A stretch of 64,000 nt of DNA from Streptomyces sp. NRRL F-5126 (GTDB lineage: Bacteria; Actinomycetota; Actinomycetes; Streptomycetales; Streptomycetaceae), in NCBI RefSeq assembly GCF_000721265.1, contig NZ_JOFZ01000005.1, positions 1 to 64,000 of the forward strand, given 5' to 3'. Each line of letters opens with the position of its first letter. Position 1 is the first letter of the stretch. Under the pieces are notes generated by a model, which saw only the letters and a program-made list of their open reading frames with translations, made no database searches and was not told where the DNA came from. Shown here piece after piece: positions 52,161 to 61,017 of this stretch. Made by a program: the position numbers and the translations under genes.

Positions 52161-52949
52161 TCAGACGCGGCGCAGGACCGCGACCACCTTGCCGAGGATC
52201 GTCGCCTCGTCGCCGGGGATCGGCTGGTAGGCCGCGTTGTGCGGCAGCAGCCACACGTGCCCGTCCTCGCGCCGGAAGCGCTTCACGGTCGCCTCGCCGT
52301 CCAGCATCGCGGCCACGATGTCGCCGTTCTCCGCGACGGGCTGACGCCGTACGGTCACCCAGTCGCCGTCGCAGATGGCCGCCTCGATCATCGAGTCACC
52401 GACGACCTTGAGGACGAACAGCTCTCCGTCGCCGACCAGTTGGCGGGGGAGCGGGAACACGTCCTCGACGGACTCCTCGGCGAGGATGGGGCCACCGGCC
52501 GCGATCCGCCCGACCAGCGGCACGTACGAGGCGGCAGGCTTGCCCGTGGTGTCCGCCTGCTGCGCGGTGGGCTGGTCGGAGGCGCGGACCTCGTAGGCGC
52601 GGGGCCGGTGCGGGTCGCGGCGCAGGAAGCCCTTGCGTTCGAGCGCCATCAGCTGGTGCGCGACGGACGACGTGCTCGACAGGCCGACCGCCTGGCCGAT
52701 CTCCCGCATGGACGGCGGGTAGCCGCGCCGCTGCACCGAGTCGCGGATGACCTCGATGACCCGGCGCTGCCGGTCCGTGAGCCCCGTGGAGTCGGCCCTG
52801 ATGCCGGGGGGCCGGCCGGGCAGCGACCTGGCCTTCGCGAGCCCCTCCTGGTCCGTGGTGACGGCGTCCGTCACGGCCTGCACCGGCTCGAACCGGCGCG
52901 CGGAGCGGTCCTGCGCGGTGATGGCGGCGCTGTCGGCGGTCGTGGTCAC
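52161..52949 (-). CDS. lexA: SOS repressor LexA
   Basis: A 262-residue repressor. The winged helix (about 55-115) includes [24 protein letters not shown]. The autocleavage site is Ala151-Gly152 in GRIAAGGPI, with catalytic Ser186 (GDSM) and Lys223 (TVKRF). A 50-residue N-terminal extension is usual in Streptomyces. GTG at 52949 has GAGGGG upstream. A matching SOS box lies at 53012-53027, implying autorepression. Confidence 0.95.
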   Translation of the reverse strand: MTTTADSAAITAQDRSARRFEPVQAVTDAVTTDQEGLAKARSLPGRPPGIRADSTGLTDRQRRVIEVIRDSVQRRGYPPSMREIGQAVGLSSTSSVAHQLMALERKGFLRRDPHRPRAYEVRASDQPTAQQADTTGKPAASYVPLVGRIAAGGPILAEESVEDVFPLPRQLVGDGELFVLKVVGDSMIEAAICDGDWVTVRRQPVAENGDIVAAMLDGEATVKRFRREDGHVWLLPHNAAYQPIPGDEATILGKVVAVLRRV

Positions 52950-53011
52950 ATCGGCCCCTCTCAGGTGTGTTCTCCCTGCTGCACAACGGTAGTGGCTTTC
53001 GAAAGGTTGCG

Positions 53012-53027
53012 CCAAACACACGTTCGA
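53012..53027 (-). promoter_or_regulatory. SOS box (LexA operator) of lexA
   Basis: Minus-strand TCGAACGTGTGTTTGG fits the actinobacterial SOS box TCGAAC-N4-GTTCGA with mismatches in the right half. It lies 63 bp upstream of the lexA start. Confidence 0.75.
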
Positions 53028-53283
53028 GTGAAAAAGTCCGAACTGCACGGCCTGAGCCCCTGGCTCGGGTGTATGGACACGTCCGGTGATGTGTGGAGCC
53101 GCCCGGCGGCGGGCGCCGCGTGACGACACCGTACCGTCGGCCGTCCGGCCGCCGTCCCCCGGCGCCCGGGGCGCCGCCCGCGTCACGTACTCTCATGCCC
53201 GGCCCGAGTGCCCGAGCGGTCCCGGTTCGGTCTCCACGCCCTTCGGGCATGCGACACGCGGGAACGGAATGTGCGAACCATCC

Positions 53284-53297
53284 CCCACATGTAGTGG
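53284..53297 (+). promoter_or_regulatory. NrdR box 1
   Basis: CCCACATGTAGTGG, with arms CCAC and GTGG, resembles the NrdR consensus acaCwAtATaTwGtgt. Its centre lies 31 bp upstream of box 2, three helical turns. Confidence 0.7.
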
Positions 53298-53315
53298 TTG
53301 GGTAGTCCCCATGGC

Positions 53316-53328
53316 CCACAGATTGTGG
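53316..53328 (+). promoter_or_regulatory. NrdR box 2
   Basis: CCACA-GAT-TGTGG, a perfect 5-bp inverted repeat. A TATGCT -10-like element lies just downstream (53335-53340), so binding would overlap the promoter spacer. The remaining 52950-53416 intergenic DNA holds the lexA operator and no gene. Confidence 0.7.
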
Positions 53329-53416
53329 TGCGGCTATGCTGGGGGCAGCTTCTCAGGGGCCGTCGTGCGGCCGTCGTGAAGCCATACAGCCGTGCGGTGA
53401 GGGAGGAGTGGGAAGC

Positions 53417-53935
53417 GTGCACTGTCCCTTCTGCAGGCATCCCGACAGCCGGGTCGTCGACAGCCGGACGACCGACGACGGGACGGCCATCAGGCGCCGC
53501 CGCCAGTGCCCCGAGTGCTCTCGGAGGTTCACGACGGTGGAGACCGCGTCACTGATGGTGATCAAGCGCAGCGGCGTGACGGAGCCCTTCAGTCGCACCA
53601 AGGTCATCACCGGGGTGCGCAAGGCGTGCCAGGGCCGCCCGGTCACCGAGGACGCGCTGGCGCAGCTCGGCCAGCGGGTCGAGGAGCAGCTGCGCGCCAC
53701 CGGCAGCGCCGAGCTGTCCACCCACGACGTGGGCCTCGCCATACTCGGCCCGCTGCGGGAGCTCGACCTCGTCGCGTACCTGCGGTTCGCGTCCGTCTAC
53801 CGGGCGTTCGACTCGCTTGAGGACTTCGAGTCGGCCATCGCGGAACTGCGCGAGCGGCCGCCCGCCGAGGACGGCGAGGCCGGCGCCGACGGGGGAGTCG
53901 AGGCCCCCGAACCCGCCGGCACGGCCGCCGGCTGA
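53417..53935 (+). CDS. nrdR: Ribonucleotide reductase repressor NrdR
   Basis: A 172-residue repressor of ribonucleotide reductase genes. The zinc ribbon has [15 protein letters not shown] and [10 protein letters not shown], followed by an ATP-cone (about 48-138, [25 protein letters not shown]). The C-terminal 30 residues are Glu/Gly/Ala-rich. GTG at 53417 begins MHCPFC. In S. coelicolor NrdR controls both nrdABS and nrdRJ; the boxes at 53284 and 53316 fit autorepression. Confidence 0.94.
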   Translation: MHCPFCRHPDSRVVDSRTTDDGTAIRRRRQCPECSRRFTTVETASLMVIKRSGVTEPFSRTKVITGVRKACQGRPVTEDALAQLGQRVEEQLRATGSAELSTHDVGLAILGPLRELDLVAYLRFASVYRAFDSLEDFESAIAELRERPPAEDGEAGADGGVEAPEPAGTAAG

Positions 53936-54083
53936 CGCGGCCGGGCCCCGGGGCCCGGCGGAACCCCGAGGCCGAGGACTTGCCCCGGGCGCCCCAAGCG
54001 GTGCCCGAGGTGACACACATGTGCCCGCGGCCGTGGAACAGCACGGCATGCGCGAGTGTTTTTGTACGTATATGGGAGGCGGC

Positions 54084-56987
54084 ATGACAGAGACGACGAG
54101 TGGCCAGGCACGGGGTTCCCGGTCCAAGGGAGCGAAGGCCGGCAAGGGACTGCGGATCGAGCGCGTCCACACCACGCCCGGCGTCCACCCCTACGACGAG
54201 GTCGCGTGGGAGCGCCGCGACGTCGTCATGACCAACTGGCGCGACGGCTCGGTCAACTTCGAGCAGCGCGGCGTCGAGTTCCCCGACTTCTGGTCGCTCA
54301 ACGCGGTCAACATCGTCACCAGCAAGTACTTCCGCGGAGCCCTCGGCACCCCGCAGCGCGAGACCGGCCTCAAGCAGCTGATCGACCGGATCGTGAAGAC
54401 GTACCGCAAGGCCGGCGAGGACCACCGGTACTTCGCCTCCCCGGCTGACGCGGAGATCTTCGAGCACGAGCTCGCCCACGCCCTCCTGCACCAGATCTTC
54501 AGCTTCAACTCCCCGGTCTGGTTCAACGTCGGCACGCCCCAGCCGCAGCAGGTCTCAGCCTGCTTCATCCTGTCCGTGGACGACTCCATGGACTCGATCC
54601 TCGACTGGTACAAGGAAGAGGGGATGATCTTCAAGGGCGGCTCGGGCGCCGGCCTGAACCTCTCCCGCATCCGCTCCTCCAAGGAGCTCCTCTCCTCCGG
54701 CGGCAACGCCTCGGGCCCCGTCTCCTTCATGCGCGGCGCGGACGCCTCCGCCGGCACCATCAAGTCGGGCGGCGCCACGCGCCGCGCGGCCAAGATGGTC
54801 ATCCTGGACGTCGACCACCCCGACATCGAGGACTTCATCAAGACCAAGGTCACCGAGGAGGAGAAGATCCGCGCCCTGCGCGACGCGGGCTTCGACATGG
54901 ACCTCGGCGGCGACGACATCGCGTCCGTCCAGTACCAGAACGCGAACAACTCGGTCCGGGTCAACGACGAGTTCATGAAGGCCGTCGAGGCCGGCTCCAA
55001 GTTCGGCCTCAAGGCCCGCATGACCGGCGAGGTCATCGAGGAGGTCGACGCGAAGTCGCTGTTCCGGAAGATGGCGGAGGCCGCGTGGGCCTGCGCCGAC
55101 CCCGGGATCCAGTACGACGACACGATCAACCACTGGCACACGTGCCCCGAGTCCGGCCGGATCAACGGCTCGAACCCGTGCAGCGAGTACATGCACCTGG
55201 ACAACACGTCCTGCAACCTCGCCTCCCTGAACCTGATGAAGTTCCTCAAGGACGACGGCAAGGGCAACCAGTCCTTCGAGTCCGAGCGGTTCGCCAAGGT
55301 CGTCGAGCTGGTCATCACCGCGATGGACATCTCGATCTGCTTCGCGGACTTCCCCACGCAGAAGATCGGCGAGAACACCCGCGCCTTCCGCCAGCTCGGC
55401 ATCGGCTACGCCAACCTCGGCGCCATGCTGATGGCCACGGGCCACGCGTACGACTCCGACGGCGGCCGCGCGCTCGCCGGCGCCGTCACCTCGCTGATGA
55501 CGGGTACCGCCTACCGGCGCTCCGCCGAGCTGGCCGCCGTGGTCGGCCCGTACGACGGCTACGCGCGCAACGCCTCCGCGCACAAGCGCGTCATGAAGCA
55601 GCACGCCGACGCCAACGCCGTGGCGACCCGCATGGACGACCTCGACACGCCGATCTGGGCCGCGGCCACCGAGGCCTGGCAGGACGTGCAGCGCCTCGGC
55701 GAGAAGAACGGCTTCCGCAACGCGCAGGCGTCGGTCATCGCGCCGACCGGCACCATCGGCCTCGCGATGTCCTGCGACACCACAGGACTCGAGCCCGACC
55801 TCGCCCTCGTCAAGTTCAAGAAGCTGGTCGGCGGCGGGTCCATGCAGATCGTCAACGGCACGGTGCCGCAGGCGCTGCGCCGCCTCGGCTACCAGGAGGA
55901 GCAGATCGAGGCGGTCGTCGCCCACATCGCCGAGAACGGCAACGTGGTCGACGCGCCCGGCCTGCGCCCGGAGCACTACGAGGTGTTCGACTGCGCCATG
56001 GGCGATCGCTCCATCTCCGCGATGGGCCACGTCCGCATGATGGCCGCGATCCAGCCGTGGATCTCGGGGGCGCTGTCGAAGACGGTCAACATGCCGGAGT
56101 CCGCGAGCGTCGAAGAGGTCGAGGAGATCTACTTCGAGGCGTGGAAGATGGGCGTGAAGGCGCTCGCCATCTACCGCGACAACTGCAAGGTCGGCCAGCC
56201 CCTCTCCGCGAAGAAGAAGGAGAAGGAGAAGGCCGAGGTCACCGCCAAGGCGGAGGACGCCATCCGCGGGACGGTCGAGAAGGTCATCGAGTACCGGCCG
56301 GTGCGCAAGCGCCTGCCGAAGGGCCGTCCCGGCCTGACGACGTCCTTCACGGTCGGTGGCGCCGAGGGCTACATGACGGCCAACTCCTACCCGGACGACG
56401 GTCTCGGCGAGGTCTTCCTGAAGATGTCGAAGCAGGGCTCGACCCTCGCCGGCATGATGGACGCCTTCTCGATCGCGGTCTCCGTCGGCCTCCAGTACGG
56501 CGTGCCGCTGGAGACGTACGTCTCGAAGTTCACCAACATGCGCTTCGAGCCCGCCGGCATGACGGACGACCCGGACGTGCGGATGGCGCAGTCCATCGTC
56601 GACTACATCTTCCGCCGCCTCGCGCTGGACTTCCTGCCGTTCGAGACGCGCTCGGCGCTCGGGATCCACTCGGCCGAGGAGCGCAAGCGCCACCTCGACA
56701 CCGGCTCGTACGAGCCCGCCGAGAGCGATGTGGATGTCGACGCGCCGGCGCAGTCGGCGCCGCGCGGCGAGGACACCGGACTCAAGGCGGTGGTCTCCCC
56801 GGCCACGGCGGCCGCCGCGTCGGCGGCCCCGGCGCCGCAGGAGGCCCACACCTCGGCCGAGCTGGTGGAGATGCAGCTGGGCATCAGCGCGGACGCGCCG
56901 CTCTGCTTCTCCTGCGGCACGAAGATGCAGCGCGCGGGCTCCTGCTACATCTGCGAGGGCTGCGGCTCGACGAGCGGCTGCAGCTGA
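54084..56987 (+). CDS. nrdJ: Adenosylcobalamin-dependent ribonucleotide reductase (class II) NrdJ
   Basis: A 967-residue class II reductase that makes deoxynucleotides without oxygen, using vitamin B12. Active-site region NPCSEYMHLDNTSCNLASLNL (Asn, Cys, Glu and the redox Cys), ASVIAPTGTIGLAMSCDTTG, and a C-terminal CFSCGTKM...CYICEGCGS redox/zinc tail. ATG at 54084 has GGGAGGC just upstream. It is transcribed with nrdR (148 bp apart). No cobalamin riboswitch is visible before it. A 16-bp stem terminator follows at 57052. Confidence 0.95.
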   Translation: MTETTSGQARGSRSKGAKAGKGLRIERVHTTPGVHPYDEVAWERRDVVMTNWRDGSVNFEQRGVEFPDFWSLNAVNIVTSKYFRGALGTPQRETGLKQLIDRIVKTYRKAGEDHRYFASPADAEIFEHELAHALLHQIFSFNSPVWFNVGTPQPQQVSACFILSVDDSMDSILDWYKEEGMIFKGGSGAGLNLSRIRSSKELLSSGGNASGPVSFMRGADASAGTIKSGGATRRAAKMVILDVDHPDIEDFIKTKVTEEEKIRALRDAGFDMDLGGDDIASVQYQNANNSVRVNDEFMKAVEAGSKFGLKARMTGEVIEEVDAKSLFRKMAEAAWACADPGIQYDDTINHWHTCPESGRINGSNPCSEYMHLDNTSCNLASLNLMKFLKDDGKGNQSFESERFAKVVELVITAMDISICFADFPTQKIGENTRAFRQLGIGYANLGAMLMATGHAYDSDGGRALAGAVTSLMTGTAYRRSAELAAVVGPYDGYARNASAHKRVMKQHADANAVATRMDDLDTPIWAAATEAWQDVQRLGEKNGFRNAQASVIAPTGTIGLAMSCDTTGLEPDLALVKFKKLVGGGSMQIVNGTVPQALRRLGYQEEQIEAVVAHIAENGNVVDAPGLRPEHYEVFDCAMGDRSISAMGHVRMMAAIQPWISGALSKTVNMPESASVEEVEEIYFEAWKMGVKALAIYRDNCKVGQPLSAKKKEKEKAEVTAKAEDAIRGTVEKVIEYRPVRKRLPKGRPGLTTSFTVGGAEGYMTANSYPDDGLGEVFLKMSKQGSTLAGMMDAFSIAVSVGLQYGVPLETYVSKFTNMRFEPAGMTDDPDVRMAQSIVDYIFRRLALDFLPFETRSALGIHSAEERKRHLDTGSYEPAESDVDVDAPAQSAPRGEDTGLKAVVSPATAAAASAAPAPQEAHTSAELVEMQLGISADAPLCFSCGTKMQRAGSCYICEGCGSTSGCS

Positions 56988-56998
56988 TTTTGGGCCAA

Positions 56999-57015
56999 GT
57001 TGCAGCTGATGCAGC
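56999..57015. repeat. 17-bp near-palindrome, copy 1
   Basis: GTTGCAGCTGATGCAGC, with half-sites GTTGCA and TGCAGC. It is 12 bp after the nrdJ stop. It matches copy 2 at 57137-57153 in 14 of 17 positions, 138 bp apart. A small hairpin TTCGGC / GCCGAA follows at 57017-57034. Confidence 0.55.
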
Positions 57016-57051
57016 ATTCGGCACGACCGCCGAAACTGCATAGTGCCTGGT

Positions 57052-57090
57052 AGTGAGGGTGATCCGGATCTTTTCCGGATCACCCTCACT
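57052..57090. terminator. Terminator after nrdJ
   Basis: AGTGAGGGTGATCCGG and its exact reverse complement flank a 7-nt loop ATCTTTT, giving a 16-bp perfect stem. It lies between nrdJ and the recombinase cassette. Confidence 0.85.
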
Positions 57091-57136
57091 GTCTACTGCC
57101 GAGGTGGTTGCGGTCGGCCGGGAGAGCCTCAACAAT

Positions 57137-57153
57137 GTTGCACTTGATGCAAC
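57137..57153. repeat. 17-bp near-palindrome, copy 2 (recombinase promoter region)
   Basis: GTTGCACTTGATGCAAC: perfect half-sites GTTGCA and TGCAAC around CTTGA. It ends immediately before the GGAGG ribosome site of the recombinase gene. It may be an operator for the HTH protein at 58288 or a recombinase arm site. Confidence 0.55.
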
Positions 57154-57163
57154 GGAGGCATGA

Positions 57164-58291
57164 GTGAGCGAAGCAACCGGTTTGGCCGGTTCCGTGCGCC
57201 TCGAACTCGTCGACGGAGTCGTTCACCTCGATCCGGCGGGTGCGATGTTGGAAGCGATGCTTCAGGGCTGGGAACGTCAGCAGCGCACCCGGTTCCTGAG
57301 TGAGGAAGGGACGATCAAGCCGCGGGTGTCTCTGGTCCGGCGGCTGGTGGGCTTCACCAACGAGTACCCGTGGAACTGGAGCCCCGCCGACGGCGAGGCG
57401 TTCATAGCGCACCTGCGGTCACCGAACCGCAAGCAGCCGATCGTCATGTCAACGGGCCGCGGTTACGAGACCACCTTGGCCTTGTTCATGGACTTCATCA
57501 CCGACCGCCGGTACGGCTGGGCGGCTGAGTGCCTAGAACGGTTCGGGCAGGTCCCGCAGCAGATCTTCCACGAGGACAACCGGGTCGCCCACGTTCTGGA
57601 GCATGAAGGCCAGCCGGGCCGAAGGCCGCTCACCTACGACGAGGTCCAGGCCCTCTTCGACGCCGTCGACGGACGCGTAGAGGAAGTCCGGGCCCGGGGC
57701 CGCAAGGGCGCCCTCACCGCGATGCGGGACGCGGCCCTGCTCAAGACCGTCTACGCGTTCGGACTACGCCGCAACGAAACCCGGATGCTCGATCTTGCCG
57801 ACCGGCGGCGTCAGCCGAAAATGCCCCAGTACGAGCAGTACGGCGGGTTGTTCGTTCGCTACGGCAAGGCGTCCAACGGCAGCCCGCCCAAGCGCCGCAC
57901 CGTCCTCACGGTCCATGAGATGGACTGGATCGTCGACGTGCTGGACCACTGGGTCACCGAGGTCCGCCGGGCGTTCAGGCCGGGCCGGCTTCCCGCGCTC
58001 TTCGTCACCGAGCGGTCCAGCCGCATGTCGTTGCGCGGGCTCAACACGGCGTTCGAGCAGGCGAGGAAGGCCGCGGGGCTTCCGGAAGAGCTCGATTTGC
58101 ATGCCCTAAGACACAGCTACGTGACCCACCTCGTGGAGTTCGGCTACCCCGAAAAGTTCGTGTCCTTGCAGGTCGGACACGATCATGCGAGCACGACCGC
58201 GATCTACACCGGTGTCTCCGACGAGTACCGAACCCGCCTGGTGCTGAACGCGCTCAAGAACCGTCACCCCGACCTCTGGGAGGACCAATGA
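57164..58291 (+). CDS. Tyrosine recombinase of a three-gene mobile cassette
   Basis: A 375-residue tyrosine recombinase with a complete active site: Arg202 (AFGLRRNE), Lys235 (RYGKAS), His313 and Arg316 (HALRHSYVTHL), His339 (VGHDH) and nucleophile Tyr348 (TTAIYTGV). The N-terminal core-binding domain (about 40-140) is preceded by a short extension. GTG at 57164 has GGAGG 5 nt upstream; the overlapping ATG at 57160 is out of frame. The stop overlaps the next start (ATGA). Codon use and base composition are less GC-extreme than in nrdJ, a sign of transfer. It may move the cassette itself. Confidence 0.88.
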   Translation: MSEATGLAGSVRLELVDGVVHLDPAGAMLEAMLQGWERQQRTRFLSEEGTIKPRVSLVRRLVGFTNEYPWNWSPADGEAFIAHLRSPNRKQPIVMSTGRGYETTLALFMDFITDRRYGWAAECLERFGQVPQQIFHEDNRVAHVLEHEGQPGRRPLTYDEVQALFDAVDGRVEEVRARGRKGALTAMRDAALLKTVYAFGLRRNETRMLDLADRRRQPKMPQYEQYGGLFVRYGKASNGSPPKRRTVLTVHEMDWIVDVLDHWVTEVRRAFRPGRLPALFVTERSSRMSLRGLNTAFEQARKAAGLPEELDLHALRHSYVTHLVEFGYPEKFVSLQVGHDHASTTAIYTGVSDEYRTRLVLNALKNRHPDLWEDQ

Positions 58292-58608
58292 TCAAGAAGA
58301 TGGGGATCAGCTGGAACCTGCGCAAGCTCATGGCCACCCGGGACATGTTCCAGACCACCGACCTGGTCCCCCTGCTCGCTGAACGCGGGGTCCACCTCTC
58401 TCGCGAACAGGTCTTCCGGCTGGTCACCCAGCCCCCGCAGCGGCTGTCCATGGACACCTTGGCGGCGCTCTGCGACATCCTCCAGTGCACTCCGAACGAC
58501 CTGATCGAGGTCCAGACGGTCAACGCACAGGTGAGCAAGGCGGTCGGGGATGATGCCCGGCCCGCGCCCCAGGCGCGACGGACCACGATCCGTCGGCCGG
58601 GCCAGTGA
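58288..58608 (+). CDS. Small Cro/C1-type HTH protein of the recombinase cassette
   Basis: A 106-residue protein with a helix-turn-helix at about 8-75 (LRKLMATRDMFQTTDLVPLLAERGVHLSREQVFRLVTQPPQRLSMDTLAALCDILQCTPNDLI), like the YozG/Xre group. The C-terminal 30 residues are basic and disordered. The start overlaps the recombinase stop (ATGA) and the stop overlaps the next start (GTGA). It is a candidate repressor or directionality factor; which one is not shown. Confidence 0.82.
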   Translation: MIKKMGISWNLRKLMATRDMFQTTDLVPLLAERGVHLSREQVFRLVTQPPQRLSMDTLAALCDILQCTPNDLIEVQTVNAQVSKAVGDDARPAPQARRTTIRRPGQ

Positions 58609-60965
58609 AGAACCGGGACAGACAACGAGCCGAGGAACGGCATCAACGCCGGATCAGGATCACTACCGCGCTCACCGCAACTCTGCCCGGCCTCGATTCG
58701 GGTGCGGCCGCCGCGGTGCTGGAAGCGGTGCGCGCCGACCGGGGCATCGGACTGCGGGAGCTTGACGAGCACCTCGCCGACCACCCGGACGCACTCACTT
58801 CGGGTGACCCGCGCTGTCCGGCTGTGGTCGTACGCCTCGCTCGTGCTCTACACGAGGCCGGTCACCATAGAGCGAAGCCGCCTGGATGCTCGGACTGCGG
58901 CCGAACGGACGTTGACCTGCCTCGGGTCGGTCCCGATGGCCGGATCTGCCAGGCATGTAGCGCACGGAGCCCAGCGAACAAGAAGTCCTGCGCTCGCTGC
59001 GGCCGGACCGCACGCATCGTCGCCCGCCGTGACGAAGGAGGCATCTGCTTCTCCTGCTACCGACACGACTCCCAGGTCGTCGAGGAATGTGGAGGATGCG
59101 GTGACATCCGGATGCCCGTCACCCGGCGTCCGGATGGACGACCGCTCTGCGAGAAGTGCTGGACACCGCCAGCCCACCCCTGTTCATCCTGCGGAAGGGT
59201 CAGGCAAGCGACGTCCCTCGGCCCCAACGGGGCCCTATGCTCAGCCTGTTACATCCGGCATGGGCAACCACGCCGGACCTGCGGAAAATGCGGAGAGATG
59301 AGAGTGATCTCCCGCCGGGCCACCGGCGATCATCCTGATCTTTGCTGGAACTGCAACCCGCCGCCCCTCGCAACGTGCTCGGTCTGCGGTCGGGTCCGGC
59401 CCTGCCCGAAGAACGCTGCCGGTCAGCCCGTCTGCCGGACCTGCCGACCGCGCCGCGCTCGGTCGTGTTCGGTCTGCGATCGCACGCGGCCCGTCCACAC
59501 GCACTGGCCCCGCGGCCCGGTCTGCGGCGCTTGCTACGTCCGCATCCTTGACCATCCGGAACAGTGCCACCGCTGCGAAACCCGGCAGCCCCTGATCGCC
59601 CACGACGAGGCCGGCGAGGAGATCTGTGGTCCGTGCTCTGGGCTGCCCGGCGTCTACCTTTGCCCCGGCTGCGGACGCGGAGGACGCCTCTATGCTGACG
59701 GACGCTGTCCTCACTGCGTCCTGGCCCAGCGGCTCGAACAGCACCTGGCTGGACCAGACGACCACGTCTCCGGCCAGCTCCGGCCCGTGCTCGACTCCCT
59801 TGCTGCGGCCGAGGACGCACGGGCAGTGCTCTGCTGGCTCAAGCGGAGTCCGAACGCCAGGCTTCTGGGCGAACTCGCGGCCGCAGGGCGGCCGCTCAGC
59901 CACGACCTGCTCGACGAGCTGCCGCCCAGTCGCTACGAGCACTACGTCCGTCAGACCCTCGTACACACCGGCGTCCTGCCCGAGCGGCATGAGGACCTGG
60001 ACCGCATCCCTGCTTGGCTGGACCAACTGCTGGCCGACAAGCCTCCACAGCACGCCCGGCTCATCCGCCCGTTCGTGCACTGGTTCCTGCTCAAGCGGGC
60101 TCGCCGACGCGCCGCCCGCCGACGCCAGCCAGCGATGGCCGGGTCTTATCTGCGCACCCGAATCCGCGTCGCTCTGGAACTGCTGACCTGGCTCGACGAA
60201 CAGGAACTGGTCCTCGGCGACCTCACCCAGGAGCATCTCGACCGGTGGCTTGCCGACGGCAACACCCGCGACTACACCATCCGATACTTCCTCGGATGGG
60301 CCGCGAACCGGGGCCTCACCCAGACCCTCGCCGTCCCCGGCATCCCCCGTCAGGAACCCGCCCACATCCTCAACGACGACGACCGCTGGGTCCAGCTAAA
60401 GCGGTGCCTGAGCGACACGTCCATGCCACTGGACGTCCGGGCCGCCGGGGCGATCGTGCTGCTCTTCGGCCTGCCCACCTCACGCATCCGCCACCTACGT
60501 GCCGAGCACCTCCACCAACAGGACGGGGAAACCTACCTCGGCATCGGCAAGCCCCCGCTCCTGGTCCCACCCAAACTCGCCGTGCTCCTGCACGAGCTCG
60601 TCGAGACCTCACCCGTTCACCAGTCCCGGATCGTGGACGATCAACCCGGCCCGAAGTGGCTCTTCCCTGGCCTACTCCCCGGACGGCCCGCCGGCCCCTC
60701 CGCCTTCAGCCGCAAGCTCGTCGACCACGGGATCGACGCTCGCCCTGCCCGCAACGGGGCCCTTGTTGCCCTGGTCGCGGACATCCCGCCCCCGATCCTC
60801 GCCGACCTCCTCGGCCTCCACATCAACACCGCCGTCCGCTGGGCCGGGATTGCCCGGAGGGACTGGACTGACTACCTCGTCGCCCGCGCGGCAGATGCCG
60901 CTGAGGACCGCCGAGGCGGAGAGAGCCACCCGAGGACTTCAATCCATGGCCCAAGGACAAGCTGA
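58605..60965 (+). CDS. Nine-zinc-ribbon protein with degenerate recombinase-like C-terminus
   Basis: A 786-residue protein. After a helical N-terminus (1-90) come nine CxxC-CxxC zinc ribbons at 95-118, 129-151, 162-185, 193-215, 226-250, 258-280, 288-310, 321-344 and 353-371, a spacing of about 32 residues. Residues 480-575 resemble a core-binding domain. Residues 590-765 resemble a tyrosine-recombinase catalytic fold, but the Arg of GLR is Pro624, and the usual catalytic Tyr aligns to Trp746 in TAVRWAG; Arg716 remains. It should not cut DNA and may act as a DNA-binding accessory, comparable to a large second recombinase in Tn554-like systems. GTG at 58605 overlaps the previous stop. Confidence 0.8.
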   Translation: MKNRDRQRAEERHQRRIRITTALTATLPGLDSGAAAAVLEAVRADRGIGLRELDEHLADHPDALTSGDPRCPAVVVRLARALHEAGHHRAKPPGCSDCGRTDVDLPRVGPDGRICQACSARSPANKKSCARCGRTARIVARRDEGGICFSCYRHDSQVVEECGGCGDIRMPVTRRPDGRPLCEKCWTPPAHPCSSCGRVRQATSLGPNGALCSACYIRHGQPRRTCGKCGEMRVISRRATGDHPDLCWNCNPPPLATCSVCGRVRPCPKNAAGQPVCRTCRPRRARSCSVCDRTRPVHTHWPRGPVCGACYVRILDHPEQCHRCETRQPLIAHDEAGEEICGPCSGLPGVYLCPGCGRGGRLYADGRCPHCVLAQRLEQHLAGPDDHVSGQLRPVLDSLAAAEDARAVLCWLKRSPNARLLGELAAAGRPLSHDLLDELPPSRYEHYVRQTLVHTGVLPERHEDLDRIPAWLDQLLADKPPQHARLIRPFVHWFLLKRARRRAARRRQPAMAGSYLRTRIRVALELLTWLDEQELVLGDLTQEHLDRWLADGNTRDYTIRYFLGWAANRGLTQTLAVPGIPRQEPAHILNDDDRWVQLKRCLSDTSMPLDVRAAGAIVLLFGLPTSRIRHLRAEHLHQQDGETYLGIGKPPLLVPPKLAVLLHELVETSPVHQSRIVDDQPGPKWLFPGLLPGRPAGPSAFSRKLVDHGIDARPARNGALVALVADIPPPILADLLGLHINTAVRWAGIARRDWTDYLVARAADAAEDRRGGESHPRTSIHGPRTS

Positions 60966-61017
60966 GAACCGGACCTTTGCCGCCTCAGCCTGATCAACTG
61001 AACAAGGGAAGAAGACG

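Noticed and set aside
53936..54083. A cobalamin riboswitch before nrdJ
   Set aside because: The 148-bp gap lacks a B12-box-like sequence and is too short for the full aptamer plus expression platform.
54555..57089. An 844-codon open frame antisense to nrdJ
   Set aside because: Shadow frame of a highly expressed GC3-rich gene; no protein-like motifs.
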